DNA of 64,000 bases from contig NZ_BMNG01000009.1 in the NCBI RefSeq assembly GCF_014646335.1, forward strand, positions 186,001-250,000, in the 5' to 3' direction. How positions within the stretch are numbered: position 1 is the stretch's first letter; each line of letters opens with the position of its first letter. This document shows positions 1 through 8,487 of the stretch, one piece after another. Under the pieces are notes generated by a model, which saw only the letters and a program-made list of their open reading frames with translations, ran no database searches and was not told the origin of the DNA. The DNA is from Streptomyces lasiicapitis (lineage in GTDB: Bacteria > Actinomycetota > Actinomycetes > Streptomycetales > Streptomycetaceae). The translations under genes were made by a program, and so were the position numbers.

Positions 1-1
1 G

Positions 2-2029
2 GTGCTGCTGGTCCGCGCCCCCGAGGGCCGTATCGACGCCCCGGCGGCCAAGCGCAGCGGCCAGGCCCTGGTGTCCGACCTCAAGGGGGAGCGGGACCTC
101 GCCAACGTGGTCTCGTACTGGGACACCGACAACCCCGACCTGCGCTCCAAGGACGGCCGCGAGGCCATCGTGCTCGCCCGCGTGAAGGGCAAGGACGCCG
201 AGCTGCAGGAGAACGCCAAGGCCGTCATCGACGACTACGCCGGAACCTACGAGGACACGCTCACGGTCAAGGCCGGAGGCAGTGCCGGCGTGAGCAACGA
301 GATGGGGCCGCAGACCACGGAGGACCTCATCCTGGCCGAGAGCATCGCCGTGCCGCTGATCCTGCTGCTGCTCCTGGTCGTCTTCGGCACCGTGGTCTCC
401 GCGCTGCTGCCGCTCGCCATCGCGCTCGTCGCCATCGTCGGGGTGTTCGCACAGCTCTTCGTCGTCGGCAGCGTCACCGACGTCTCCATCTTCGCGATCA
501 ACCTCACCACGGCGCTCGGGCTCGGCCTCGGCGTCGACTACGCCCTGCTGATGATCAGCCGGTTCCGGGAGCAGCTCGCGTCGGGGGCGAGCGTGGACGA
601 CGCCGTCCGCACGACGATGAGCACCGCGGGCCGCACCGTCGCTTTCTCCGCCGCCACCGTGGCGGCGGCGCTCGCGGCGCTCATGGTGTTCCCGCAGTAC
701 TTCCTCCGCTCGTTCGGCTACTCCGGTGTCGGCGTCGTCGTCATCGCGGCCCTCGCCACCCTGTTCGTGATGCCCGCGCTGCTCAACGTCCTGGGGCACC
801 GGGTCAACAGCGGGCGGATGCCGTGGTCGAAGCCGGGGCGGCGCTCCGCGTCCGGCGTGCCCCTGTGGGGACGCCTCGCCCGCACCGTCATGCGGCGGCC
901 CGCGCTCACCGCGCTGCCCGTGCTCGCGGTGCTGCTCCTCGCGGCGAGCCCGCTCCTCGGCATCACCTTCGGCACGCCGGACGAACGCGTCCTCCCCGAG
1001 AACGCCGAGAGCCGCCAGGTCTCGACGGCACTGCGGGAGAACTTCAAGGGCAACGACGCCGCGGCCCTGCACGTCGTCATCGACAAGGCCGTGGACAAGG
1101 CCCCGCTGGAGTCGTACGCGGCCGAACTCTCCGGGCTCGAAGGGGTCGTCCGCGTCGAGGCGAGCACCGGCGTCTACGCCGACGGACAGTCCAAGGCGAG
1201 CGGCCCCGGCAACCCCGCGCTCGGCCGCCCCGCCACCCAGCAGCTCAACGTGGTGAGCGACCTGACACCGAAGTCGGACGACGCCAAGAACCTGGTCGAG
1301 GAAGTCAGGACGGCCGCCCCGCCCTCCGGGACGAACCCGCTGGTGAGCGGAGTCGACGCCGAACTGGTCGACTCCAACGACTCCATCGCCGGCAAGCTCC
1401 CGCTCGCCATCGGCCTGATCGCCGTCAGCACCTTCATCCTGCTCTTCCTGTTCACCGGCAGCATCGTGCAGCCGCTGCGCGCGCTCGTCCTCAACCTGAT
1501 CAGCCTGGGGGCGACCATCGGCGTCATGACCTGGATCTTCCAGGACGGCAATCTCTCCGGCCTGCTCGGCTTCACCGCGCAGCCGATGGAGACGTCGATG
1601 ACCGTCCTGATGTTCTGCGTCGCCTTCGGCCTCTCGATGGACTACGAGGTGTTCGTCACCAGCCGCATCAAGGAACTCCACGAGCAGGGCGAGGACAACG
1701 AGTCCGCCGTGACCAACGGCCTCGGGCACACCGGACGCATCGTCAGCGCGGCGGCCGTCCTGCTCGCGGTGAGCTTCTTCGCCTTCGGCACGGCCAAGAT
1801 CAGCTTCCTGCAGCTGTTCGGCCTCGGCAGCGGCCTCGCCATCCTCATCGACGCCATCGCCGTACGCGGTGTCCTCGTGCCCGCCGCGATGCGCCTGCTC
1901 GGCCGCTCGGCCTGGTACGCGCCCGCCTTCCTGAAGAAGTTCCACGGACGGTTCGGGCTCAGCGAGGGCGGGCCCGCGCCCGTGGAGCCCGAGGCGGCGC
2001 CGAAGGTGGTGAGCCAGACGGGGGCCTGA
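2..2029 (+). CDS. MMPL/RND-family membrane transporter, 5'-truncated by window edge
   Basis: Only the C-terminal about 675 residues are present; the gene begins before the window. MMPL proteins are proton-driven exporters of lipids or small molecules and sit in the cytoplasmic membrane. Two membrane blocks are visible: one around residues 110-265 with several long hydrophobic helices and a GLGLGVDYALLMISRFRE segment, and a second around 465-640 with the matching FGLSMDYEVFVTSRIKE segment. These paired (G)xDYxxxxxxR motifs are the internal repeat hallmark of the family and supply the proton-relay Asp/Tyr. An extracytoplasmic loop lies between them. The C-terminal tail is short and Pro/Ala-rich. 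The gene converges on the AraC gene with a strong hairpin between them. Substrate cannot be read from the sequence. Confidence 0.9.
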   Translation: MLLVRAPEGRIDAPAAKRSGQALVSDLKGERDLANVVSYWDTDNPDLRSKDGREAIVLARVKGKDAELQENAKAVIDDYAGTYEDTLTVKAGGSAGVSNEMGPQTTEDLILAESIAVPLILLLLLVVFGTVVSALLPLAIALVAIVGVFAQLFVVGSVTDVSIFAINLTTALGLGLGVDYALLMISRFREQLASGASVDDAVRTTMSTAGRTVAFSAATVAAALAALMVFPQYFLRSFGYSGVGVVVIAALATLFVMPALLNVLGHRVNSGRMPWSKPGRRSASGVPLWGRLARTVMRRPALTALPVLAVLLLAASPLLGITFGTPDERVLPENAESRQVSTALRENFKGNDAAALHVVIDKAVDKAPLESYAAELSGLEGVVRVEASTGVYADGQSKASGPGNPALGRPATQQLNVVSDLTPKSDDAKNLVEEVRTAAPPSGTNPLVSGVDAELVDSNDSIAGKLPLAIGLIAVSTFILLFLFTGSIVQPLRALVLNLISLGATIGVMTWIFQDGNLSGLLGFTAQPMETSMTVLMFCVAFGLSMDYEVFVTSRIKELHEQGEDNESAVTNGLGHTGRIVSAAAVLLAVSFFAFGTAKISFLQLFGLGSGLAILIDAIAVRGVLVPAAMRLLGRSAWYAPAFLKKFHGRFGLSEGGPAPVEPEAAPKVVSQTGA

Positions 2030-2047
2030 CCACGCTCCCGTCCCGCT

Positions 2048-2084
2048 GGTGCCCGCCTCCCGCATCGCCCCGGGGGCGGGCACC
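2048..2084. terminator. Hairpin between convergent MMPL and AraC genes
   Basis: A perfect 10-bp inverted repeat (GGTGCCCGCC at 2048-2057 with GGCGGGCACC at 2075-2084) lies 18 bases after the MMPL stop and 20 bases before the AraC stop on the other strand. There is no U-tract, as is usual for high-GC actinomycete terminators. It could serve both genes. Confidence 0.55.
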
Positions 2085-2103
2085 GTCGGCTCTGGGCAGC
2101 GGG

Positions 2104-3093
2104 CTACCTGCGGGCGGCGGTGTCGGAGGGCAGCTCGGCGAAGCGGTCGCGGTACTCGGCGGCGAACCGGCCGAGGTGGGCGACGCCCCACCGGTAGGCG
2201 ATCGCGCCGATGGGGTCCGTGGAGGCGAGGATGTCCGCGCGGATCCGGTCGAGTCGCAGATTGCGTACGTACGCCATGGGGGACAGGCCGAGCCGGTCGC
2301 GGAACGCCGAACTGATCGTCCGGGGGCTGCAGTGGGCCGCGTGGGCGATGTCGCCGAGGCCGATGCGCTCGGTGAGGTTGGCCTCGACGAACGCGAGGGC
2401 GGCGCGCAGGGAGCGCGGGTGGCCGGGCCGGGGGCCGTCCCGCAGCTCGCCGGTGTGCGAGTGGGGCTGGGCCAGGAGCAGGGCGGTGACGATGCACCGC
2501 AGCTGGCTGCGCTGCAGCTCCGGGCGCTGGAACAAGGGGTCCCCGCAGTCCAGTTGCTCCAGGAGGGAACGGACGAGGAGCCGCACGGCCCGGCCCTTGG
2601 GCTCGGCCAGGTCGAGGGCGAAGTCGAAGCGCACGGTGGACACGGGCGGGTGCCCGGTCAGCGCGGTGAACTCCTGGTCGACCAGGGCGGCGTCGATCCG
2701 CAGCCCCAGGAACCGCGTCCGCCCGCCGCGCAGGGGTCGCAGTTCCTGGGTGTCACCGGGGTTGACGACCCCTGCCGTCGCCGCGTCGAGGGTCGCCCGT
2801 CGGCCGCCGCACGATGCCGAGATCGCCCCGGAGACACCGATGTTGACGAAGTAGGAGCCGCGTCCCTCGGTCGACGCGACGCGCACGTCGAGCGGTGAGG
2901 CGAAGCAGCCCACCGCGAAGTCGTGAGCGGCGACACCACGCAGTTCGTGATCCCCGCCGCACAGCTCGTCCAGGGGTGAGGTGGTGATCGCGCCGCCGAA
3001 CAGGCGGGTGGCGGCGTTGAGCAGGTCGGCGGGGTTGTGGGAGCGGGTGATGAGGTGGTTGCGCAGGGGGGTCGGCACGGTTGTCGGGTCCAC
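2104..3093 (-). CDS. AraC-family transcriptional regulator
   Basis: A 329-aa protein with the two-domain AraC layout. The N-terminal about 200 residues resemble the AraC-binding-like (cupin-type) sensor domain, containing FVNIGVSG and VVNPGDTQELRPLRGG. The C-terminal about 100 residues form the double helix-turn-helix (SLRAALAFVEANLTERIGLGDIA, then SPRTISSAFRDRLGLSPMAYVRNLRLDRIR). It starts 50 bp after the flavin monooxygenase gene on the same strand, so the two probably form one transcript and the regulator may control that enzyme. The start is uncertain: the GTG at 3093 overlaps a strong GGAGG, while a second GTG at 3078 lies 14 nt beyond it. The effector is unknown. Confidence 0.88.
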   Translation of the reverse strand: MDPTTVPTPLRNHLITRSHNPADLLNAATRLFGGAITTSPLDELCGGDHELRGVAAHDFAVGCFASPLDVRVASTEGRGSYFVNIGVSGAISASCGGRRATLDAATAGVVNPGDTQELRPLRGGRTRFLGLRIDAALVDQEFTALTGHPPVSTVRFDFALDLAEPKGRAVRLLVRSLLEQLDCGDPLFQRPELQRSQLRCIVTALLLAQPHSHTGELRDGPRPGHPRSLRAALAFVEANLTERIGLGDIAHAAHCSPRTISSAFRDRLGLSPMAYVRNLRLDRIRADILASTDPIGAIAYRWGVAHLGRFAAEYRDRFAELPSDTAARR

Positions 3094-3142
3094 CTCCCCT
3101 TGGGACGCGTCGTACGGGCTGCTCGGTCGGCTCCCCGGCCGG

Positions 3143-4288
3143 CTACGCGGGCTCGGCCATCAGTCGGTGACAGGTTTCGGTCAGCGGGTACGCGTCGTGG
3201 TGGCGCTGCTCCCGCTCCAGGCCGACGATGGTCACCGAGGTCTCCACGAGTGTGCCGCACCGCTGCGCGCGCCGGGCCACGAACGCGTCGAGTCCCGCGC
3301 CGACCGACTCGTGCCGCCCGAGCTCCTTGGCCAGGACGAGTCCGTCCTCGATGGCCAGGGCCGCGCCGCTGGCCATCTGCGGTGCGGGCGCGTGTGCGGC
3401 GTCGCCGATGACGACGGCGTTGCCGCGGTTCCAGGCGCCCTCCAGGAGCGTCGTCCGCACCGGGCGCCGCACCACCGATTCCGCCCCGGTCACCAGAGGG
3501 CGGATCTCCGCCACCCGGCCGGGGAAGGGCTCCAGCAACTGCCGCAGCCGTGGGGCGAGTTCGGCCTCCGGCAGGACGCTTTGCGCCACGCCGTTCTCCG
3601 TCAGGAACACGTACGCCTGGCTGTCCGAGATCGGTACGAGGCCCGCCGTGTCGGCCTTCCCGGCGAAGTGATGGATCCCGGTGGCCCATGGCGGGCGGGG
3701 TACCACGGCTCGCCAGACCATCTGGTCGTGGTGGTCGAGGGCGGTGGTGAGGCCGAGCAGGTCCCGTGTCGAGGAGCGGATCCCGTCCGCGCCGACCAGC
3801 AGCGCGACCTGCCGGGCCGTCCCGTCGGACAGCCGCACGCGGACCGGTTCTCCGTCCTGGTCCGTGGACCCGCCCTGGTCCACGGCCACGACGGTCAGCC
3901 CGTGGCGCACCACCACCCCGCACCGCTCGGCCTCCGCGTGCAGGATGCGGTGCAGTACGGGGCGGGCGATGCCGACCATGCCAGGCCGCCCCGCGCCGAT
4001 CAGGCGCGGCAACTGGACCTCGCCCGCGAGCTCGCCCCGTACGTCGACGTGCGTGATCCCGGTCATGCCGTAGCCCTCGGCCAGGCAGGCGTCCGCGAGC
4101 CCCAGCTCGTCCAGCGCGCGAAGCGCAGGGCCGGTCAGGCACAACCCCCACCCGGACGTCGCCCTCACCGGGCTGACCTCGGCGATCTCCACCTGCCACC
4201 CCGCGCGCGCCAGGGCCGTGGCCGCCGTCAGACCGGCGACACCCGCACCCACGACGACGGCCGTCCGCGCACCGCGACTGCTGTCCAT
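3143..4288 (-). CDS. FAD-dependent monooxygenase (class A flavoprotein hydroxylase)
   Basis: A 381-aa flavoprotein of the PHBH/UbiH-like group. These enzymes use NAD(P)H and O2 to hydroxylate an organic substrate. The N-terminus has the dinucleotide-binding GAGVAGLTAATALARAGW; the middle has the DG motif (LVGADGIRSSTR), and the C-terminal third has the GD motif (VVIGDAAHAPAPQMASGAALAIEDG). I chose the ATG at 4288 rather than an upstream in-frame start because CTGGAGGAG lies just before it and the Rossmann motif then begins at residue 12. It is divergent from the PadR gene; the 194-bp spacer holds the PadR-type palindrome, which might act on both. Substrate not identifiable. Confidence 0.88.
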   Translation of the reverse strand: MDSSRGARTAVVVGAGVAGLTAATALARAGWQVEIAEVSPVRATSGWGLCLTGPALRALDELGLADACLAEGYGMTGITHVDVRGELAGEVQLPRLIGAGRPGMVGIARPVLHRILHAEAERCGVVVRHGLTVVAVDQGGSTDQDGEPVRVRLSDGTARQVALLVGADGIRSSTRDLLGLTTALDHHDQMVWRAVVPRPPWATGIHHFAGKADTAGLVPISDSQAYVFLTENGVAQSVLPEAELAPRLRQLLEPFPGRVAEIRPLVTGAESVVRRPVRTTLLEGAWNRGNAVVIGDAAHAPAPQMASGAALAIEDGLVLAKELGRHESVGAGLDAFVARRAQRCGTLVETSVTIVGLEREQRHHDAYPLTETCHRLMAEPA

Positions 4289-4450
4289 GCGCTCCTCCAG
4301 AGCTTGAGTTCTCCGGAACCGTAGGATCCGTCGGCGCCCGGCCCTGTCCGAATCCGGCGGCGGACATCCGCTGTCGGCAACCGGCCTCCGCGCGCGGGGG
4401 CCACTGGAGCCGGCGGGTGAGCCGCGTCTCACCTCCCCGGTGCCGCTTGT

Positions 4451-4470
4451 CTATGCAACGAGTTGCATAG
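4451..4470. promoter_or_regulatory. Palindromic operator, probable PadR binding site
   Basis: CTATGCAA-CGAG-TTGCATAG is a perfect 8+4+8 palindrome ending 12 bp before the PadR ATG. PadR repressors are known to bind ATGYnnnnnRCAT-like dyads in their own promoters, and the ATGCAA/TTGCAT arms fit. The position over the start of transcription implies autorepression, and possibly control of the divergent monooxygenase. Confidence 0.7.
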
Positions 4471-4482
4471 AAGGATCGGGGC

Positions 4483-5055
4483 ATGGCGCTCGAGCACGCG
4501 ATTCTCGTCTCCCTCCTTGAGAAGCCGGGCTCCGGCTATGAGCTGGCCCGGCGGTTCGACCGGTCCATCGGCTACTTCTGGGCCGCCACGCACCAGCAGA
4601 TCTACCGCGTCCTCAAGCGCATGGAGGGCGACGGCCTGATCGACGCCCGCGAGGTGGCGCAGCAGGACCGGCCGGACAAGCGGGAGTACTCCGTCGCCGC
4701 CCCCGGCCGCGAAGCGCTCTCCCAGTGGCTGCACGAGCCGATCGAGCCCGAGAGCGTCCGGCACGAGCTCGCCGTGAAGATCCGCGGCGCGGCCTTCGAC
4801 GACCCGGCCGCGCTGATCCACGAGGTGGAGCGACACCGCAAGGCACACGCCGACCGGCTCGCGCACTACCTCGCGGGGGAGCGGCGCGACTTCACCGGGC
4901 CCGAGGCGCCCCGAGCCCTCGACGCCGGACGCGAACTCCAGCACGTCGTGCTGCGCGGCGGCATCGCGTACGAACGCATGACGCTCGACTGGCTCGACGA
5001 CGTGATCGCCACCCTCGAACGGCTCGCGCCGCCGCACGCCGGAGCCGCGCGCTGA
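4483..5055 (+). CDS. PadR-family transcriptional regulator
   Basis: A 190-aa protein. Residues 1-75 form the PadR winged helix: MALEHAILVSLLEKPGSGYELARRF is followed by a recognition helix with the family signature Q-I-Y-R-x-L-K-R-M (residues 39-47), then a wing ending KREYSV. Residues 80-185 form the C-terminal dimerisation helices of the Vir_act_alpha_C type. PadR proteins are one-component repressors released by phenolic or other small ligands. It lies 78 bp upstream of an acyl-CoA dehydrogenase on the same strand, so it likely regulates that gene along with itself through the palindrome just upstream. Confidence 0.92.
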   Translation: MALEHAILVSLLEKPGSGYELARRFDRSIGYFWAATHQQIYRVLKRMEGDGLIDAREVAQQDRPDKREYSVAAPGREALSQWLHEPIEPESVRHELAVKIRGAAFDDPAALIHEVERHRKAHADRLAHYLAGERRDFTGPEAPRALDAGRELQHVVLRGGIAYERMTLDWLDDVIATLERLAPPHAGAAR

Positions 5056-5133
5056 TCCCTCGGTCCGGAGCCGAGCGCCGCCCCATCTCTTGCCCGACCT
5101 TCCCCAACTCCCGAGCCGGAAAGGCGAAAAGCC

Positions 5134-6855
5134 ATGGCCGACCCGCTGCTGTTCAACCCGAACACCTACGACCCGACGCACTTCGACCCCGAGACCCGCA
5201 GGCTGCTGCGCGCGACCGTCGACTGGTTCGAGGCGCGCGGCAAGCGGCAGCTGATCGAGGACTACCGCTCCCGCGCCTGGCTGGCGGACTTCCTCGCGTT
5301 CTCCGCCAAGGAGGGTCTTTTCGCGACCTTCCTGACGCCGTCCGCCGACGCCGACGGAGCCGCGGACAAGCGCTGGGACACCGCCCGGATCGCCGCCCTC
5401 AACGAGATCTTCGGCTTCTACGGGCTCGACTACTGGTACGCCTGGCAGGTCACCATCCTGGGGCTCGGCCCGGTCTGGCAGAGCGACAACGCCGCCGCCC
5501 GCGCCCGCGCGGCCGAACTCCTCGCCCAGGGTGAGGTGTTCGCGTTCGGCCTGTCCGAGAAGTCCCACGGCGCGGACATCTACTCCACCGACATGCTTCT
5601 TGAGCCCGACGGCGACGGAGGCTTCCGGGCCAGCGGCTCCAAGTACTACATCGGCAACGGCAACGCCGCGGGTCTCGTCTCCGTCTTCGGCCGCCGCACC
5701 GACATCGAGGGCCCCGACGGCTACGTCTTCTTCGCCGCCGACAGCCGCCACGACGCGTACCACCTGGTCAAGAACGTCGTCGACTCGTCGAAGTACGTCA
5801 GCGAGTTCCGCCTGGAGAACTACCCGGTGGCCGCCGCCGACGTCCTGCACACCGGCCGTGCCGCCTTCGACGCCGCGCTCAACACCGTCAACGTCGGCAA
5901 GTTCAACCTCTGCACCGGCGCGATCGGCATCTGCGAGCACGCCATGTACGAGGCCGTCACCCACGCCACGGGCCGCATCCTCTACGGCCGTCCCGTCACC
6001 GCGTTCCCGCACGTGCGCCGCGAGCTGACCGACGCCTACGTACGCCTCGTCGGGATGAAGCTGTTCAGCGATCGCGCCGTCGACTACTTCCGCTCGGCCG
6101 GTCCCGACGACCGCCGCTACCTCCTCTTCAACCCCATGACGAAGATGAAGGTGACCACGGAGGGCGAGAAGGTCATCGACCTGATGTGGGACGTCATCGC
6201 GGCCAAGGGCTTCGAGAAGGACACCTACTTCGCGCAGGCCGCCACCGAGATCCGCGGCCTGCCGAAGCTGGAGGGCACGGTCCACGTCAACCTCGCCCTG
6301 ATCCTGAAGTTCATGGGCAACCACCTCCTGAACCCGGCCGAGTACGCGCCCGTGCCCACCCGCCTGGACGCGACCGACGACGACTTCCTCTTCCGGCAGG
6401 GACCGGCCCGCGGCCTCGGCGCCATCCGCTTCCACGACTGGCGCACCGCCTACGACGCGTACGCCGAGGTGCCCAACGTCGCCCGCTTCCGCGAACAGGC
6501 CGACGCGCTCTGCGACTTCGTCACCACCGCGGCCCCCGACGAGGAGCAGAGCCGCGACCTCGACCTGCTCCTCGCCGTCGGCCAGCTCTTCGCCCTGGTC
6601 GTGCACGGCCAGCTCATCCTGGAGCAGGCCCGCCTGACCGGCCTGGACGAGGACGTCCTCGACGAGCTCTTCGCCGTTCTCGTACGGGACTTCTCCGCGC
6701 ACGCCGTCGAGCTGCACGGCAAGGACTCCGCCACCGAGGCGCAGCAGGCGTGGGCCCTGGGCGCGGTCCGGCGCCCGGTCGTCGACGAGGCCCGCGCGGC
6801 GCGCGTGTGGGACCGCGTCGAGGCGCTGGCCGGGACGTACGAGATGGCGCCGTAG
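5134..6855 (+). CDS. Acyl-CoA dehydrogenase-family flavoprotein
   Basis: A 573-aa protein of the acyl-CoA dehydrogenase fold (FAD-dependent alpha,beta-oxidation of acyl-CoA or a related flavin reaction). The N-terminal helical part is followed by the beta domain with FAFGLSEKSHGADIYSTDM, corresponding to the ALTEPxxGSD flavin-binding signature, and SGSKYYIGNG. The C-terminal helical domain contains NVGKFNLCTGAIGICEHAMYEAV. It is longer than typical members (about 380-400 aa) because of an extra C-terminal helical region, as in larger acyl-CoA dehydrogenase/oxidase-like proteins. The start has GGAAAGG upstream. Probably regulated by the preceding PadR. Substrate chain length cannot be inferred. 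Confidence 0.85.
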   Translation: MADPLLFNPNTYDPTHFDPETRRLLRATVDWFEARGKRQLIEDYRSRAWLADFLAFSAKEGLFATFLTPSADADGAADKRWDTARIAALNEIFGFYGLDYWYAWQVTILGLGPVWQSDNAAARARAAELLAQGEVFAFGLSEKSHGADIYSTDMLLEPDGDGGFRASGSKYYIGNGNAAGLVSVFGRRTDIEGPDGYVFFAADSRHDAYHLVKNVVDSSKYVSEFRLENYPVAAADVLHTGRAAFDAALNTVNVGKFNLCTGAIGICEHAMYEAVTHATGRILYGRPVTAFPHVRRELTDAYVRLVGMKLFSDRAVDYFRSAGPDDRRYLLFNPMTKMKVTTEGEKVIDLMWDVIAAKGFEKDTYFAQAATEIRGLPKLEGTVHVNLALILKFMGNHLLNPAEYAPVPTRLDATDDDFLFRQGPARGLGAIRFHDWRTAYDAYAEVPNVARFREQADALCDFVTTAAPDEEQSRDLDLLLAVGQLFALVVHGQLILEQARLTGLDEDVLDELFAVLVRDFSAHAVELHGKDSATEAQQAWALGAVRRPVVDEARAARVWDRVEALAGTYEMAP

Positions 6856-6867
6856 CCGACCCTCGTG

Positions 6868-8427
6868 TCACATGTGTGAGGGCTTCTTCGGGTTGAAGAG
6901 CCAGGTGTCGAAGACACCCGACAGGTCCTTGCCGGACTGCTTCTCGCAGAGGGCGATGAACTGCCGGGTGTCGGCGTTCTTGTGCCGGTGCTGCTTCGTC
7001 CAGGCCCGGAGGATGGCGAAGAACGTCTTGTCGCCGACCGCCTCGCGCAACTTGTGCGCCACCATGGCGCCGCGCCCGTACACCGGGGAATCGGAGACGC
7101 GCGCGGCGCTCGGCGGGTCGGCGGGGGCGAAGTCCCAGATGCCGTCGCTCTCCTCGTCGGGGTCGGTGCCCTTGTAGAAGGACTCGAAGGTCTCCTGGGC
7201 GGTCCTGCCGCCCTGGTCCTCCTCCCAGAGCCACTCCGCGTAGGTGGCGAAGCCCTCGTTGAGCCACATGTCCTTCCACGCGCGCGGCGTGACCGAGTTG
7301 CCGAACCACTGGTGCGCCAGCTCGTGCACCACCAGGGAATCCTCGGGCGCGGAGTCGAAGTACGGCTTGGTCTGGGTCTCCAGGGCGTAGCCGAGGTCGG
7401 GCAGATGGTCGACGATCGCGCCCGTGGAGGAGAAGGGGTACGGACCGAAGCGCTCGCTCGCCCAGTCGGTGACCTTTGGGACCAGGTCCGCCACGTCTTC
7501 CGCGTCCTTCGACTCGTCCGGGTCGACGGCGACGTACACGGGCAGACCGCCGGAGGTCCTGCCCTTGGTGATCTCGAACCAGCCGACGGAGACGTTGGCG
7601 ACATAGCTCGCCATGGGCTCCTTGGTGCGCCAGTGCCGGGTGACGCGGTCGCCCTTGTCCTCCTCCTTCACCAGGTCCCCGTTGCCGATGACGTCGTAGG
7701 GGTCGCCGTCCTCGTCCTTCGGGACGGTGACCGTCATGTCGTACGTGGCCTTGTCCGAGGGATGGTGGTTGCCGGGGAACCAGGTCATGGAGCCGGCCGG
7801 CTCGCCCAGGGCCGTCGAGCCGTCGTCGGTCTCGATCCAGCCCTCCATCCCTTCGTCGGAGTTCCCGATCATCTTCGGGGTGCCCTCGTACGTGACGGTG
7901 GCCTTGAAGGTCTCGCCGTCCCCGACCGCCTTCGCGGGCGTCAGCGTCAGCTCGTTCTTCGCGCGTACGAAACGGGCGTCGGCGCCGTTCACCGTGGCGC
8001 CGCGCACCTTCATCCCGGCGAGGTCGAGGTTGAGGCGGCTCAGGCCCTGGGTGGCGCGTGCCGTGATGACCGCGGTGCCCTTGAGGTGGTTGGTCTCGGG
8101 GACGTAGTGCAGGGTCAGGCCGTAGTGCGTCACGTCGTAGCCGCCGTTGCCGAGCGCGGGGAAGAGCCGGTCGCCCACGCCCGCCGCGCCCGGACGCGCG
8201 GCCGACGCGCCCGCGGAATGCGGCGTGGAGCCGGTGCAGGCGGTGCTCACGGCCACGAGAAACGCCGTGACCGGGACCCACCGGGCCGAGCGGGAGAAGC
8301 GTGCTGCGTGCGGTGCGAGGGCGGGGCGGGGAAAGATGACGGTCTCCTTCGCGGTGGTACGGCCGCGATACGGCGTGCGGTTCACGACGAGAGGGAAGAG
8401 CCCGCACGATCCCCTTTGGTTGCCCAT
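6868..8427 (-). CDS. Secreted M1-family zinc metallopeptidase (probable lipoprotein)
   Basis: A 519-aa gluzincin aminopeptidase. The zinc site is H368-E369-x-x-H372 with the third ligand E391, exactly HExxH-x18-E; the Glu lies in WLNEGFATYAEW. The N-terminus has a basic stretch, a hydrophobic segment (VPVTAFLVAVSTA) and then Cys-Thr-Gly-Ser, so it is probably exported and may be lipid-anchored, although the lipobox is imperfect. The beta-rich region at 85-290 matches the M1 N-terminal domain; the large C-terminal domain of full aminopeptidase N is absent, as in short actinobacterial members. Start is uncertain: no clear ribosome site precedes the ATG at 8427, while AAGGAG lies further inside the reading frame without a normal start codon after it. 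Confidence 0.85.
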   Translation of the reverse strand: MGNQRGSCGLFPLVVNRTPYRGRTTAKETVIFPRPALAPHAARFSRSARWVPVTAFLVAVSTACTGSTPHSAGASAARPGAAGVGDRLFPALGNGGYDVTHYGLTLHYVPETNHLKGTAVITARATQGLSRLNLDLAGMKVRGATVNGADARFVRAKNELTLTPAKAVGDGETFKATVTYEGTPKMIGNSDEGMEGWIETDDGSTALGEPAGSMTWFPGNHHPSDKATYDMTVTVPKDEDGDPYDVIGNGDLVKEEDKGDRVTRHWRTKEPMASYVANVSVGWFEITKGRTSGGLPVYVAVDPDESKDAEDVADLVPKVTDWASERFGPYPFSSTGAIVDHLPDLGYALETQTKPYFDSAPEDSLVVHELAHQWFGNSVTPRAWKDMWLNEGFATYAEWLWEEDQGGRTAQETFESFYKGTDPDEESDGIWDFAPADPPSAARVSDSPVYGRGAMVAHKLREAVGDKTFFAILRAWTKQHRHKNADTRQFIALCEKQSGKDLSGVFDTWLFNPKKPSHM

Positions 8428-8487
8428 GGGGTGATTCGGGTTTCTTTACGCGTCTGTGTCTACGTGCCCATCCTTACGCGTCTGTCC

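Noticed and set aside
823..2898. A 691-codon plus-strand frame spanning the end of the MMPL gene and the AraC gene
   Set aside because: Arg-rich product in an alternate frame, running through a hairpin and antisense to AraC; a shadow.
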